This document shows, in pieces, positions 54,596 through 62,038 of a stretch of DNA of 64,000 nt. The position numbers were made by a program, and so were the translations under genes. Origin of the DNA: Afipia sp. GAS231 (GTDB lineage Bacteria > Pseudomonadota > Alphaproteobacteria > Rhizobiales > Xanthobacteraceae); NCBI RefSeq assembly GCF_900103365.1, contig NZ_LT629703.1, positions 5,442,501 to 5,506,500 of the forward strand, read 5' to 3'. Each line of letters begins with the position of its first letter. Position 1 is the first letter of the stretch. The notes beneath the pieces are model-generated. The model made no database searches. It was not told the DNA's origin and saw only the letters and a list, made by a program, of their open reading frames with translations.

Positions 54596-54804
54596 GCGTC
54601 GATTCGATCACTTCCGCGCCGCGGCGCGGTGTCATTGACAAAATCCTGCGGCGCGGGCCGCTGGAAGCGGTCGCGACCGCGGTCATCGCCATCGGCGTCG
54701 TGATGCTGATGCAGCCGTTTTTCCTGGCGCTGTATTCCTGGTCGTTCGCGACCACGCTGTTCGGCACGGTGATGTTCATCATCGTCTCGAAGGTCAGGGA
54801 GTAG
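54592..54804 (+). CDS. Two-helix small membrane protein in the transporter operon, 70 aa
   Basis: Not recognised by family. A polar N-terminal ~24 residues is followed by two hydrophobic helices, VATAVIAIGVVMLMQPFFLAL and ATTLFGTVMFIIVSK. Its ATG overlaps the permease stop (ATGA) and its stop precedes the ATPase start by 4 bases, so it is translated in step with transporter subunits. It may be an accessory subunit, as small membrane proteins are in glycerol ABC systems (GlpSTPQV). Confidence 0.75.
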   Translation: MSVDSITSAPRRGVIDKILRRGPLEAVATAVIAIGVVMLMQPFFLALYSWSFATTLFGTVMFIIVSKVRE

Positions 54805-54808
54805 GGCG

Positions 54809-55906
54809 ATGGCACAGATCAGGGTCGAGGCGCTCGACAAATCCTTTGGCGCGTTTCACGCGGTCAAGGCGGCGAGCTTCACGGTGGAGGACGGCCAGTT
54901 CCTCTGTCTCCTCGGGCCGTCCGGTTGCGGCAAGACCACCACGCTGCGCATGATCGCTGGATTGGAGCTGCCGACGGCGGGCTCGATCCGGCTCGACGGC
55001 GAGGATGTGACGATGAACCGCGCCTCGGCGCGCGACATTGCCTTCGTGTTTCAATTGTTTGCGCTCTATCCGCACATGAATGTGCGGCGAAACATCGGCT
55101 TTCCCCTGAAGTGCGAAGGCATCGGTACCGCGGAAACCGATCGGCGGGTGGTTGAGGCCGCGCGCATCCTGCGCATCTCGCATTTGCTCGATCGGCCGGT
55201 GTCGGGCCTTGCCGGCGGCGACCGGCAGCGCGTCGCGCTCGGGCGGGCGATCGTGCGCAAGCCGAAATGTTTTTTGATGGACGAGCCGCTCGGCGCGCTC
55301 GACACCGAAATGCGCGAGGCGATGATCCGCGAATTGCGGGCGCTGCACGATCGGCTCGGCGCCACGACGGTCTATGTCACGCATGACCAGCTCGAGGCCA
55401 TGGCGATGGCCGATACGATCGCGGTGATGAACAATGGCGTCGTCGAACAGGTCGCGAGCCCGCGCGATATCTATGATCGGCCGGCTTCGCTGTTCGTCGC
55501 CGACTTTATCGGCTCGCCGCCGATGAACTTCCTGCCGTTCCGCGACAGCGTGGCAACCGGCAAACAGGCGATCCGGCTCGGCGAAGGCGAGGTCTCTATT
55601 CCCACCGCACGCGAGACGCTGGCGGAGAGCGATCTCGTCCTCGGCGTCAGGCCCGAACACATTCGCTTCACCGACCGCGGGATGGTGCGGGGCGAGGTTT
55701 ATGGCGCGGAGTATCTCGGCACCACGCAGATCGTAACCGTGACCACCCGCTACGGCGCGCTCAAGGCGCGGTCGCCCGCGAGCATCCGCTTCCGGACCGG
55801 AGAGAGCGTTGGGCTCGACTTTCGACCCGATACGCTGTCGATTTTCGATAAGGCATCCGGCCGGGCGATCCGCACCGCGTTGCATGGGGGAGGCCTGCAT
55901 GGCTGA
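54809..55906 (+). CDS. ABC transporter ATPase 1 (MalK/UgpC type, altered signature)
   Basis: Nucleotide-binding subunit of 365 aa. Walker A GPSGCGKTT (36-44), Q-loop FVFQLFALYPHM, Walker [15 protein letters not shown], and switch His in VTHDQLEAMAMAD. The signature LSGGQ is replaced by LAGGD (134-138). The C-terminal ~130 residues form a TOBE-type regulatory domain. The 3' end overlaps ATPase 2 by 8 bases. Two different ATPases suggest a heterodimer. Confidence 0.93.
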   Translation: MAQIRVEALDKSFGAFHAVKAASFTVEDGQFLCLLGPSGCGKTTTLRMIAGLELPTAGSIRLDGEDVTMNRASARDIAFVFQLFALYPHMNVRRNIGFPLKCEGIGTAETDRRVVEAARILRISHLLDRPVSGLAGGDRQRVALGRAIVRKPKCFLMDEPLGALDTEMREAMIRELRALHDRLGATTVYVTHDQLEAMAMADTIAVMNNGVVEQVASPRDIYDRPASLFVADFIGSPPMNFLPFRDSVATGKQAIRLGEGEVSIPTARETLAESDLVLGVRPEHIRFTDRGMVRGEVYGAEYLGTTQIVTVTTRYGALKARSPASIRFRTGESVGLDFRPDTLSIFDKASGRAIRTALHGGGLHG

Positions 55907-56906
55907 AGTCGAGATCAGGGCGGTTTCGAAGGCATTCAAGGGTGCACCGGCGATCAGTGATCTGTCGCTGAAGGTCGGCGACGGCGAATTCGTTGCGCTA
56001 CTGGGTCCGACCGGTGCGGGCAAGACCACGACACTGCGTCTGGTCGCCGGCCTTGAGATGCCCGACAGCGGATCGATCCGGATCGACGGGCGCGACGTGA
56101 CGGCCGATGCGCCGGCCGACCGCGACGTCGCCTTCGTCTTCCAGCAATATTCGCTGTATCCGCATCTTACCGTATTCGAGAATATGGCCTTCGCATTGCG
56201 TGCGCCGATTCGCCGGGTGGCGGAGGCCGAAATCCGCGCGAAGGTCGAGGAGGTTGCGCGTCTGCTCCACATCGAAACCAAGCTCCAGAACAAGGCGACG
56301 CAGCTGTCGGGCGGCCAGATGCAGCGCGTCGCGATCGGCCGGGCCCTGGTTCGCTCGCCCTCGATCTATCTGATGGACGAGCCGCTCTCGTCGCTCGACG
56401 CCAAACTGCGCGGCGAAATGCGTCTCGAACTCAAGCGCATCCAGACCGACCTCGGCGCGACGATCCTCTACGTCACCCACGATCAGACCGAAGCGATGAC
56501 CATGGCGTCGCGCATCGGCGTGATCGAGGGCGGGCGGTTGCTGCAGATCGGGACGCCGCGCGAGATCTACGAGAACCCGGTCAATGCCCATGTTGCCGCA
56601 CGGCTTGGCCAGCCGGCGATTAACCTCTTGCCGGCGGATATTTTCGCGGGCGCGCCGAGCGGCGCCAGGACCGTCGGCGCGCGGACCGAGCATCTGACGA
56701 TCGCGCATGGCAGCGGGGAAGTATCGGCTACGGTGACGCGAATTGAGCATCTCGGCGACCAGAGCCATCTCCACCTCGACCTTGGTGGCCAAGCCGTGGT
56801 GACGCTGTCGGACCCGGAGGCGAAGCTCGGCGCCGGCGATGTCGTGTCGCTCCGTCTCAACAACCCGCTGTTCTTCGACGCGGACGGCAGGAGGATCGCT
56901 GCATGA
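55899..56906 (+). CDS. ABC transporter ATPase 2 (MalK/UgpC type)
   Basis: Second nucleotide-binding subunit, 335 aa. Walker A GPTGAGKTT (36-44), Q-loop FVFQQYSLYPHL, canonical signature LSGGQ (136-140), Walker B IYLMDEPLSSLDAK, switch His VTHDQTEAMTMA, and a TOBE tail. ATG 55899 is inside the 3' end of ATPase 1; an earlier in-frame start at 55809 is rejected. The stop overlaps dhaL (ATGA), linking import to DHA phosphorylation. Confidence 0.94.
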   Translation: MAEVEIRAVSKAFKGAPAISDLSLKVGDGEFVALLGPTGAGKTTTLRLVAGLEMPDSGSIRIDGRDVTADAPADRDVAFVFQQYSLYPHLTVFENMAFALRAPIRRVAEAEIRAKVEEVARLLHIETKLQNKATQLSGGQMQRVAIGRALVRSPSIYLMDEPLSSLDAKLRGEMRLELKRIQTDLGATILYVTHDQTEAMTMASRIGVIEGGRLLQIGTPREIYENPVNAHVAARLGQPAINLLPADIFAGAPSGARTVGARTEHLTIAHGSGEVSATVTRIEHLGDQSHLHLDLGGQAVVTLSDPEAKLGAGDVVSLRLNNPLFFDADGRRIAA

Positions 56907-57517
56907 ATCTGGATCGGGCGGCGAAGGAGAAGCTGGTTCGGGCGCTGGCAGTGGCGGTGATCGAGCATGCCGACGAATTGACCAGCCTCGACCAGGCGAT
57001 TGGCGATGGCGACCACGGGCTGAACATGAAGCGTGGTTTCGAGGCCGTGCTCGCCACCTTGCCAGCGCTTGCGGATAAATCAACGCCCGAGATGCTGAAG
57101 GCGATCGGCATGACGCTGGTGATGAAGGTCGGTGGCGCTTCCGGGCCGCTGGTCGGCACCTTCTTCATGGAACTCGGCAAGGCGCTTCCGGAGGAGCCTG
57201 CGCGCGCCGATCTCGTTGCCGCGACGGGCAGGGCGATCGATGCCGTCAAGGCACGCGGGCGCTCGGAAGCAGGGCAGAAGACCCTGCTTGATGTCCTGGT
57301 GCCGGTGCAGGCGGTACTTGCGGCCGGCGGGGACGCCGCGGCGATCGCCGCGGAAGCGACCGAGGCCGCGGAGCGTACGACGCCGATGCTCGCAACGCGC
57401 GGTCGGGCGTCGTTTCTCGGCGAACGTTCCATCGGTCATATGGATCCCGGCTCACGCTCGGCGTCCCTCCTGATCGGCGCAGCAGTCGTAACACTGGAAT
57501 TCGAGGCAGGTTTATGA
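56903..57517 (+). CDS. dhaL: Dihydroxyacetone kinase ADP-binding subunit DhaL
   Basis: Subunit that holds ADP/ATP permanently and passes phosphate from DhaM to dihydroxyacetone on DhaK. Length 204 aa. Mg-binding aspartates are at D30, D35 and D37 (LDQAIGDGDHG), the same positions as in E. coli DhaL. GGASGPLVGTFF and a C-terminal SRSASLL segment line the nucleotide site. Overlaps ATPase 2 and dhaM by 4 bases each. Confidence 0.96.
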   Translation: MNLDRAAKEKLVRALAVAVIEHADELTSLDQAIGDGDHGLNMKRGFEAVLATLPALADKSTPEMLKAIGMTLVMKVGGASGPLVGTFFMELGKALPEEPARADLVAATGRAIDAVKARGRSEAGQKTLLDVLVPVQAVLAAGGDAAAIAAEATEAAERTTPMLATRGRASFLGERSIGHMDPGSRSASLLIGAAVVTLEFEAGL

Positions 57518-57909
57518 GTAGTTCGGGCAACGTCGGAATCGTCATCGTTTCGCATTCCGCCAAAATCGCGGAAGGTGCGGCCGATATGGTGCGTCAGATG
57601 GTCGGCAATGCGGTGCCGCTCGCCTGGACAGGTGGCGACCCCGAGGGTGGGCTCGGTACCAATGTTGCCGGCATCCTCGAGGCGATCGAACTCGCTTGGT
57701 CGCCTGCCGGGGTGGCAATCCTGGTCGATCTCGGCGGGGCAGAGACGAATTCGGAGATGGCGGTGGAGATGTTACCGGAAGACCGGCGCGCCCGCGTCGT
57801 GGTTTGCAATGCTCCAGTGGTCGAAGGGGCCGTGATCGCCGCGACCGAGTCCTCCGGCGGCTCGTCGCTAACCGCGGTCCAGCGCAGTGCGGAGGAATTC
57901 TATGCATGA
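57514..57909 (+). CDS. dhaM: DhaM phosphocarrier, EIIA-mannose-type single domain
   Basis: Phosphoryl carrier of 131 aa. GIVIVSHSAKIAEG places the phosphorylated His at position 14 (E. coli His9). GGDPEGGLGTNVAGILEAI and ILVDLGGAETNSEMAVEML are typical of EIIA-Man domains. E. coli DhaM fuses this to HPr and EI-like domains; here those are separate genes directly downstream. Its 3' end overlaps HPr by 8 bases. Confidence 0.94.
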   Translation: MSSSGNVGIVIVSHSAKIAEGAADMVRQMVGNAVPLAWTGGDPEGGLGTNVAGILEAIELAWSPAGVAILVDLGGAETNSEMAVEMLPEDRRARVVVCNAPVVEGAVIAATESSGGSSLTAVQRSAEEFYA

Positions 57910-58216
57910 TGTCAACGCCAGCCGCGCGTCCAAGGCGTCGGTGCCGCTGATGGCCTCGGCGGTTCTCGTCAATGCCGTGGGTCTTCATGCGCGGCCGTCG
58001 GTCAAGCTGACGCAATGCGCGAAACGCTTTGCTGCGAAGATCGAACTTGCGCTCGCGCCGGACGGTCCCTGGACCGATGCCAAGAGCCCTGTGAAAGTGA
58101 TGCGCGTGAAGGCTCCGCAGGGCGCGGCGCTGCATTTCCGCGTCACCGGCCACGACGGTGAGGCGGCGCTCGCCGCCGTGCTGGCGCTGGTGCATGACGG
58201 CTTTGGCGAGGCTTGA
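57902..58216 (+). CDS. HPr-family phosphocarrier protein
   Basis: PTS phosphocarrier of 104 aa with a ~20-residue N-terminal extension. Active His29 is in NAVGLHARPSVKL. The Ser46-like region reads AKSPVKVMRV instead of the usual AKS-I-GVM, so HPr-kinase regulation is doubtful. Its partners are Enzyme I (next gene) and DhaM (previous gene); it seems dedicated to DHA phosphorylation rather than PtsN regulation. ATG 57902 lies inside dhaM. Confidence 0.92.
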   Translation: MHDVNASRASKASVPLMASAVLVNAVGLHARPSVKLTQCAKRFAAKIELALAPDGPWTDAKSPVKVMRVKAPQGAALHFRVTGHDGEAALAAVLALVHDGFGEA

Positions 58217-58220
58217 AACG

Positions 58221-59831
58221 GTGACCGAGATCCATCGCACCGGTCGTGCCGCTTCGCCGGGCCTCGCCATCGGACCGGTCACCGTTCTGACGGCCGTCGT
58301 GGAGGAAAGCCGCCGGGCACCGGGCGATCCCGCTCAGGAAGCTGCCGCGCTGAAGGCGGCGATCGAAGGTGCGACCGCAGAGCTCGCCGAATTGATAGGG
58401 GCGGAGCAGGCCGAGGCGGCGGAGATTCTGGAGTTCCAGGTCGCGATGCTGGAGGATGATGCGCTGGCGGAGGGCGCATTCGACGCCATCGCGGCGGGCA
58501 CGCCTGCCGACCATGCCTGGCGTTCGGTGCTCAATGCGGAGATCGCCGGATACCGCGCGGCGGAAGACGAGTATTTTCGTGCCCGCGTCGCCGATCTCGT
58601 TGATATCCGCGACCGCGTGCTGGTGTGTCTGAACGGTGCGGACAGGTCTGCGGCGATCGGGGGCGGCTCAATCGTTGCGAGCGACGACATCTCGCCCTCC
58701 GCCTTCCTCGCAACCGATTGGCGATGCGGTGGCGCGATCGTGCTGGCCGCGGGCTCTTCTTCCTCCCATGTTGCCATGCTGGCACGGGCGCGCGGGACCC
58801 CGATGGTGGTCGGACTTGGCCCCCTGGCCTGGGAAGAACGACCACCTGCCCTGGCGCTGGTTGATGGTGACGCCGGCACCGTCATCTTCGATCCCGAGCC
58901 GGAAACGCGGCGCCTGTTCGAGCACCGCATGAAGGCTGCGGATGCTGCACGGGCCGTCGCAGACGCCGCGCGGGCCGAACCTGCCATCACGGCAGGTGGC
59001 CGGCGTATCACGGTGCTTCTCAACATTGCCGCGCCTGAGGATCTTGCCGACCTCGATCCCGCGATCTGCGACGGCATTGGTCTGGTGCGCACGGAATTCC
59101 TGTTCGCGGCCTCTCACGGCCTGCCGGACGAGGAAACCCAATATCTGGTCTATCGGCGCATTCTCGATTGGGCGGAAGGACGGCCCGTTACCATCCGCAC
59201 GCTCGATGCCGGCGGCGACAAGCCGATCCCGGGGTTGACGATCGACGGCGAGAGCAATCCGTTCCTCGGTCTTCGCGGCATCCGGCTGTCGCTTGCGCGG
59301 CCGGAAGTGTTCCGCCTGCAGCTCAGGGCGCTGTCGCGTGCGGCGGTCCATGGCACGTTGAAGGTGATGCTGCCGATGGTCGCCGTTCCCGCCGAACTCG
59401 ACCGCGCGCGCGCGATGCTTGACGACGAGATCGAGGCACTAAGGGCAGAAGGGATCGCCTGCGCCCGCCCTCCGCTTGGTATCATGGTCGAGGTACCCGC
59501 GGCCGCGCTCTGTGCCGAGGATTTCGACGCCGGGTTCTATTCGATCGGCTCGAACGACCTGACACAATACACGATGGCGGCGGCTCGCGACATTGGCGCC
59601 GTCGCCGACCTCAACGATACCGGCAATCCGGCGGTGCTGGCGCTGATCGCCCGGACCGTCGAGGCTGCATGCGCGCGCGGGGTCGAGGTCTCGCTCTGTG
59701 GCGACGCCGCCGCCGATACCCGGCTGACCAAGGCACTGCTCGCGACCGGGCTCACGACGCTCTCGGTATCGCCAGTTGCCGTCGCCCGGCTCAAGGCCAC
59801 GATTGCCACGGTGACCCATGACCAACGGTGA
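58221..59831 (+). CDS. PTS Enzyme I (phosphoenolpyruvate-protein phosphotransferase)
   Basis: Starts the relay by taking phosphate from phosphoenolpyruvate. Length 536 aa, slightly short for Enzyme I. Phospho-His183 is in GSSSSHVAMLARARGTPMVVG. The PEP-binding barrel has GIGLVRTEFLF, LDAGGDKPIPGL, LPMVAV, GIMVEVPAAAL and GSNDLTQYTMA, with catalytic Cys in SLCGDAA. GTG 58221 (GAGG upstream) is chosen; an ATG at 58158 lies in HPr. Overlaps the next gene by 14 bases. Confidence 0.94.
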   Translation: MTEIHRTGRAASPGLAIGPVTVLTAVVEESRRAPGDPAQEAAALKAAIEGATAELAELIGAEQAEAAEILEFQVAMLEDDALAEGAFDAIAAGTPADHAWRSVLNAEIAGYRAAEDEYFRARVADLVDIRDRVLVCLNGADRSAAIGGGSIVASDDISPSAFLATDWRCGGAIVLAAGSSSSHVAMLARARGTPMVVGLGPLAWEERPPALALVDGDAGTVIFDPEPETRRLFEHRMKAADAARAVADAARAEPAITAGGRRITVLLNIAAPEDLADLDPAICDGIGLVRTEFLFAASHGLPDEETQYLVYRRILDWAEGRPVTIRTLDAGGDKPIPGLTIDGESNPFLGLRGIRLSLARPEVFRLQLRALSRAAVHGTLKVMLPMVAVPAELDRARAMLDDEIEALRAEGIACARPPLGIMVEVPAAALCAEDFDAGFYSIGSNDLTQYTMAAARDIGAVADLNDTGNPAVLALIARTVEAACARGVEVSLCGDAAADTRLTKALLATGLTTLSVSPVAVARLKATIATVTHDQR

Positions 59832-60249
59832 ACGTGATCAACCGCACGAGCGGGACGACAGCAATGTCGCAGACTACAAGGCCATCCTGCGGCAGGTGCT
59901 CGATAACCGGCCGTCCGGGACGCGCCTGAAACTCGCGGCGGCTTTGGGCAAGAACCGCTCGTTCGTATCCCAGATCACCAATCCTGCCTATCTGGTGCCG
60001 ATACCGGCAAAGCATGTCGCGATCATTTTCGAGGTCTGCCATCTTTCCGGTCCCGAGCGTACCGCCTTCCTGGAGGCCTATGCACGGGCGCATCCGGGAC
60101 GCCTGCGCGCGCCCCATCGCGAAACGCGTACCCGCAGCATCACGGTGACAGTGCCCGACCTCGGCGACGACAAGAAGAATCGTTCGCTCGAGCAGCTCGT
60201 GATCGATTTCGCAGCGCGGCTCGCGCGTTACGCCGAGAGCGTGGGCTGA
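59818..60249 (+). CDS. Helix-turn-helix-like protein within the Dha operon
   Basis: Protein of 143 aa, probably DNA binding. Residues about 20-60 form an XRE/lambda-repressor-like helical bundle (YKAILRQVLDNRPSGTRLKLAAALGKNRSFVSQITN), where LKLAAALGKNRSFVSQI fits a helix-turn-helix. The C-terminal half includes GPERTAFLEAYARAHPGRL and TVTVPDLGDDKKNRSLEQLV. It is co-translated with Enzyme I. It may regulate the operon from the palindrome at 51070-51095, but that is inference. Confidence 0.7.
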   Translation: MTNGERDQPHERDDSNVADYKAILRQVLDNRPSGTRLKLAAALGKNRSFVSQITNPAYLVPIPAKHVAIIFEVCHLSGPERTAFLEAYARAHPGRLRAPHRETRTRSITVTVPDLGDDKKNRSLEQLVIDFAARLARYAESVG

Positions 60250-60295
60250 CAAATTCGGCCGTACGGCAAGCCGGACAATGGGAGAGGGAACGCCG

Positions 60296-61285
60296 ATGAA
60301 AAAGCTGATCAACAGCACCGAGACGTTGCTCGAGGAAAGCCTGGACGGGTTTGCCGCTGCCCACGCCGATATCCTGCTGCTGGGTGCCGAGCGCAAATTC
60401 GTGCGCCGCCGCGCGTTGAAGCCCGGCAAAGTCGCGCTGATTTCAGGCGGCGGTTCGGGCCATGAACCGCTGCACGCGGGCTTTGTCGGCCACGGCATGC
60501 TTGATGCCGCTTGCCCCGGCCAGGTCTTCACCTCGCCGACGCCGGACCAGATGGTCGAGGCGGCGGAAGCCGTCGATACCGGCGCCGGCGTCCTCTTCAT
60601 CGTCAAGAACTACGAAGGCGACCTGATGAATTTCACCATGGCTGCCGAGATGGCCGGGCGGGAGTTTGCGAGCGTGGTGACGGACGACGACGTGGCGGTC
60701 GAGAACTCGACCTACACGACCGGCCGTCGCGGTGTCGCCGGTACGCTGATCGTGGAAAAGATGGTCGGCGCCGCGGCCGAGACCGGGATGCCGCTTGCCG
60801 CACTCAAGGTGCTCGGCGACTCCGTCAATCGGAGGACGCGGTCAATGGGCGTGGCGCTGACGCCGTGCACGGTGCCGGCAGCCGGGCGGCCCAATTTCAC
60901 CTTGGCGGACAATGAGATGGAAATGGGTGTCGGGATCCATGGCGAGCCCGGCCGGCGCCGCGTGCCGCTGGTTTCCGCCGATGCGATCGCCGATGAACTG
61001 CTGGGTGCGATCCTCAAGGACCTTGCGCCGAAGCAGGGCAGCGAAGTGCTGCTTATCGTCAACGGCTTCGGTGCAACGCCGCTGATCGAGCTTTATTTGA
61101 TGGTCAACAGCGCGAGGCGAATTCTTGACGGCGCGGGGATCAAGGCGACGCGTTTCCTGACCGGATCATACGTCACATCTCTCGACATGGCCGGTGCTTC
61201 GGTTACGGTATCGGTGCTCGATGCCCAAGCGCTTGCTATGTGGGATGCGCCCGTACACACGGCGGCGCTGCGCTGGGGAGCCTGA
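60296..61285 (+). CDS. dhaK: Dihydroxyacetone kinase DHA-binding subunit DhaK
   Basis: Binds dihydroxyacetone covalently as a hemiaminal and receives phosphate from DhaL, giving dihydroxyacetone phosphate. Length 329 aa. Substrate residues are all present: His56 in GGGSGHEP, Asp109 in NYEGDLMNF, and His215 in GIHGEPG, almost the E. coli numbering (56, 109, 218). ATG 60296 follows GGAGAGGGAA. A 46-base gap separates it from the HTH-like gene. Last gene of the operon. Confidence 0.97.
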   Translation: MKKLINSTETLLEESLDGFAAAHADILLLGAERKFVRRRALKPGKVALISGGGSGHEPLHAGFVGHGMLDAACPGQVFTSPTPDQMVEAAEAVDTGAGVLFIVKNYEGDLMNFTMAAEMAGREFASVVTDDDVAVENSTYTTGRRGVAGTLIVEKMVGAAAETGMPLAALKVLGDSVNRRTRSMGVALTPCTVPAAGRPNFTLADNEMEMGVGIHGEPGRRRVPLVSADAIADELLGAILKDLAPKQGSEVLLIVNGFGATPLIELYLMVNSARRILDGAGIKATRFLTGSYVTSLDMAGASVTVSVLDAQALAMWDAPVHTAALRWGA

Positions 61286-61320
61286 TCACATATCGCTGCC
61301 TGGTTTTTCGTTACTGCCGA

Positions 61321-61334
61321 AGACCTGTCGGTCT
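61321..61334. promoter_or_regulatory. TetR-type operator candidate 1
   Basis: AGACCTGTCGGTCT: perfect 5-base arms AGACC/GGTCT around TGTC, 69 bases before the TetR start. A second related site AGACGAACGGTC is at 61366-61377. Confidence 0.55.
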
Positions 61335-61354
61335 CCACTCTGCCTATTCCCGTC

Positions 61355-61384
61355 TTGACATTCTAAGACGAACGGTCATATTGG
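61355..61384 (+). promoter_or_regulatory. Promoter with embedded operator candidate 2
   Basis: TTGACA (61355-61360) is a good -35. CATATT at 61377-61382 is a possible -10, with 16-base spacing. Between them AGACGAACGGTC (61366-61377) repeats the AGAC-N4-GGTC pattern of operator 1. The start codon at 61390 is only a few bases after the promoter, so the mRNA may be leaderless or nearly so. Confidence 0.5.
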
Positions 61385-61389
61385 ATCGT

Positions 61390-61968
61390 ATGCCGCGCCC
61401 AAGTGTCAAGGAAGAGATTGTCGAAGCCGCGCTGAAGGTCCTGCATCAGCGGGGATTCAACGCGACCGGCGTGCAGGACATTACCGACGCCGCAGGCGTT
61501 CCCAAGGGCTCTTTCTACAATCATTTCGAGAGCAAGGAGGCCTTGGGACTGGTCGCGCTGGAGCGTTACTGGGAAGGGGCGCTCCGGTCCCTCGAAGTAT
61601 TGAAGAATACGGACATGATGCCAGTCGCCCGGCTGAAGTCCTATTTTCGCAGGTTGAACGAACTGGCCCGAAAACTCAAATACCGGCCGGGCTGTATGAT
61701 CGGCAATCTGTCGATCGAGATGACCGATCAAAGTCCCGCGATGCGGGAGCGCCTGGCTGCCATTCTTGCAAAATGGAGCGGTGCGATCGAAGCTTGCGTC
61801 AAGGAGGCGCAAGCGGATGGCTCCGTTCGTCGCGATCTGGATGCGAAGGCGATCGGGGCATTCTTGCTGAATTCCTGGGAGGGAGCTGTCCTGCGCTCAA
61901 AGGTCGATCGCAGCAACGCGCCCTTCGACATTTTCGAAAAGATCGTATTCAGCAGTCTCGCTTCGTGA
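61390..61968 (+). CDS. TetR/AcrR-family repressor
   Basis: Repressor of 192 aa. The N-terminal HTH is VKEEIVEAALKVLHQRGFNATGVQDITDAAGVPKGSFYNHFESKEAL. The C-terminal ligand-binding domain contains a Cys in YRPGCMIGNLSIEM, similar to electrophile-sensing NemR-like regulators that control old yellow enzymes. ATG 61390 gives the HTH at its usual position; TTG 61381 is possible. It lies 70 bases upstream of the alkene reductase, probably co-transcribed and autoregulated. Confidence 0.92.
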   Translation: MPRPSVKEEIVEAALKVLHQRGFNATGVQDITDAAGVPKGSFYNHFESKEALGLVALERYWEGALRSLEVLKNTDMMPVARLKSYFRRLNELARKLKYRPGCMIGNLSIEMTDQSPAMRERLAAILAKWSGAIEACVKEAQADGSVRRDLDAKAIGAFLLNSWEGAVLRSKVDRSNAPFDIFEKIVFSSLAS

Positions 61969-62038
61969 GCCCCAGGGCGAGCGAGGGGACTGCTGCATGC
62001 TGCGTCAATCTAATATGGTCGGTCATCTTGGAGGTTCC

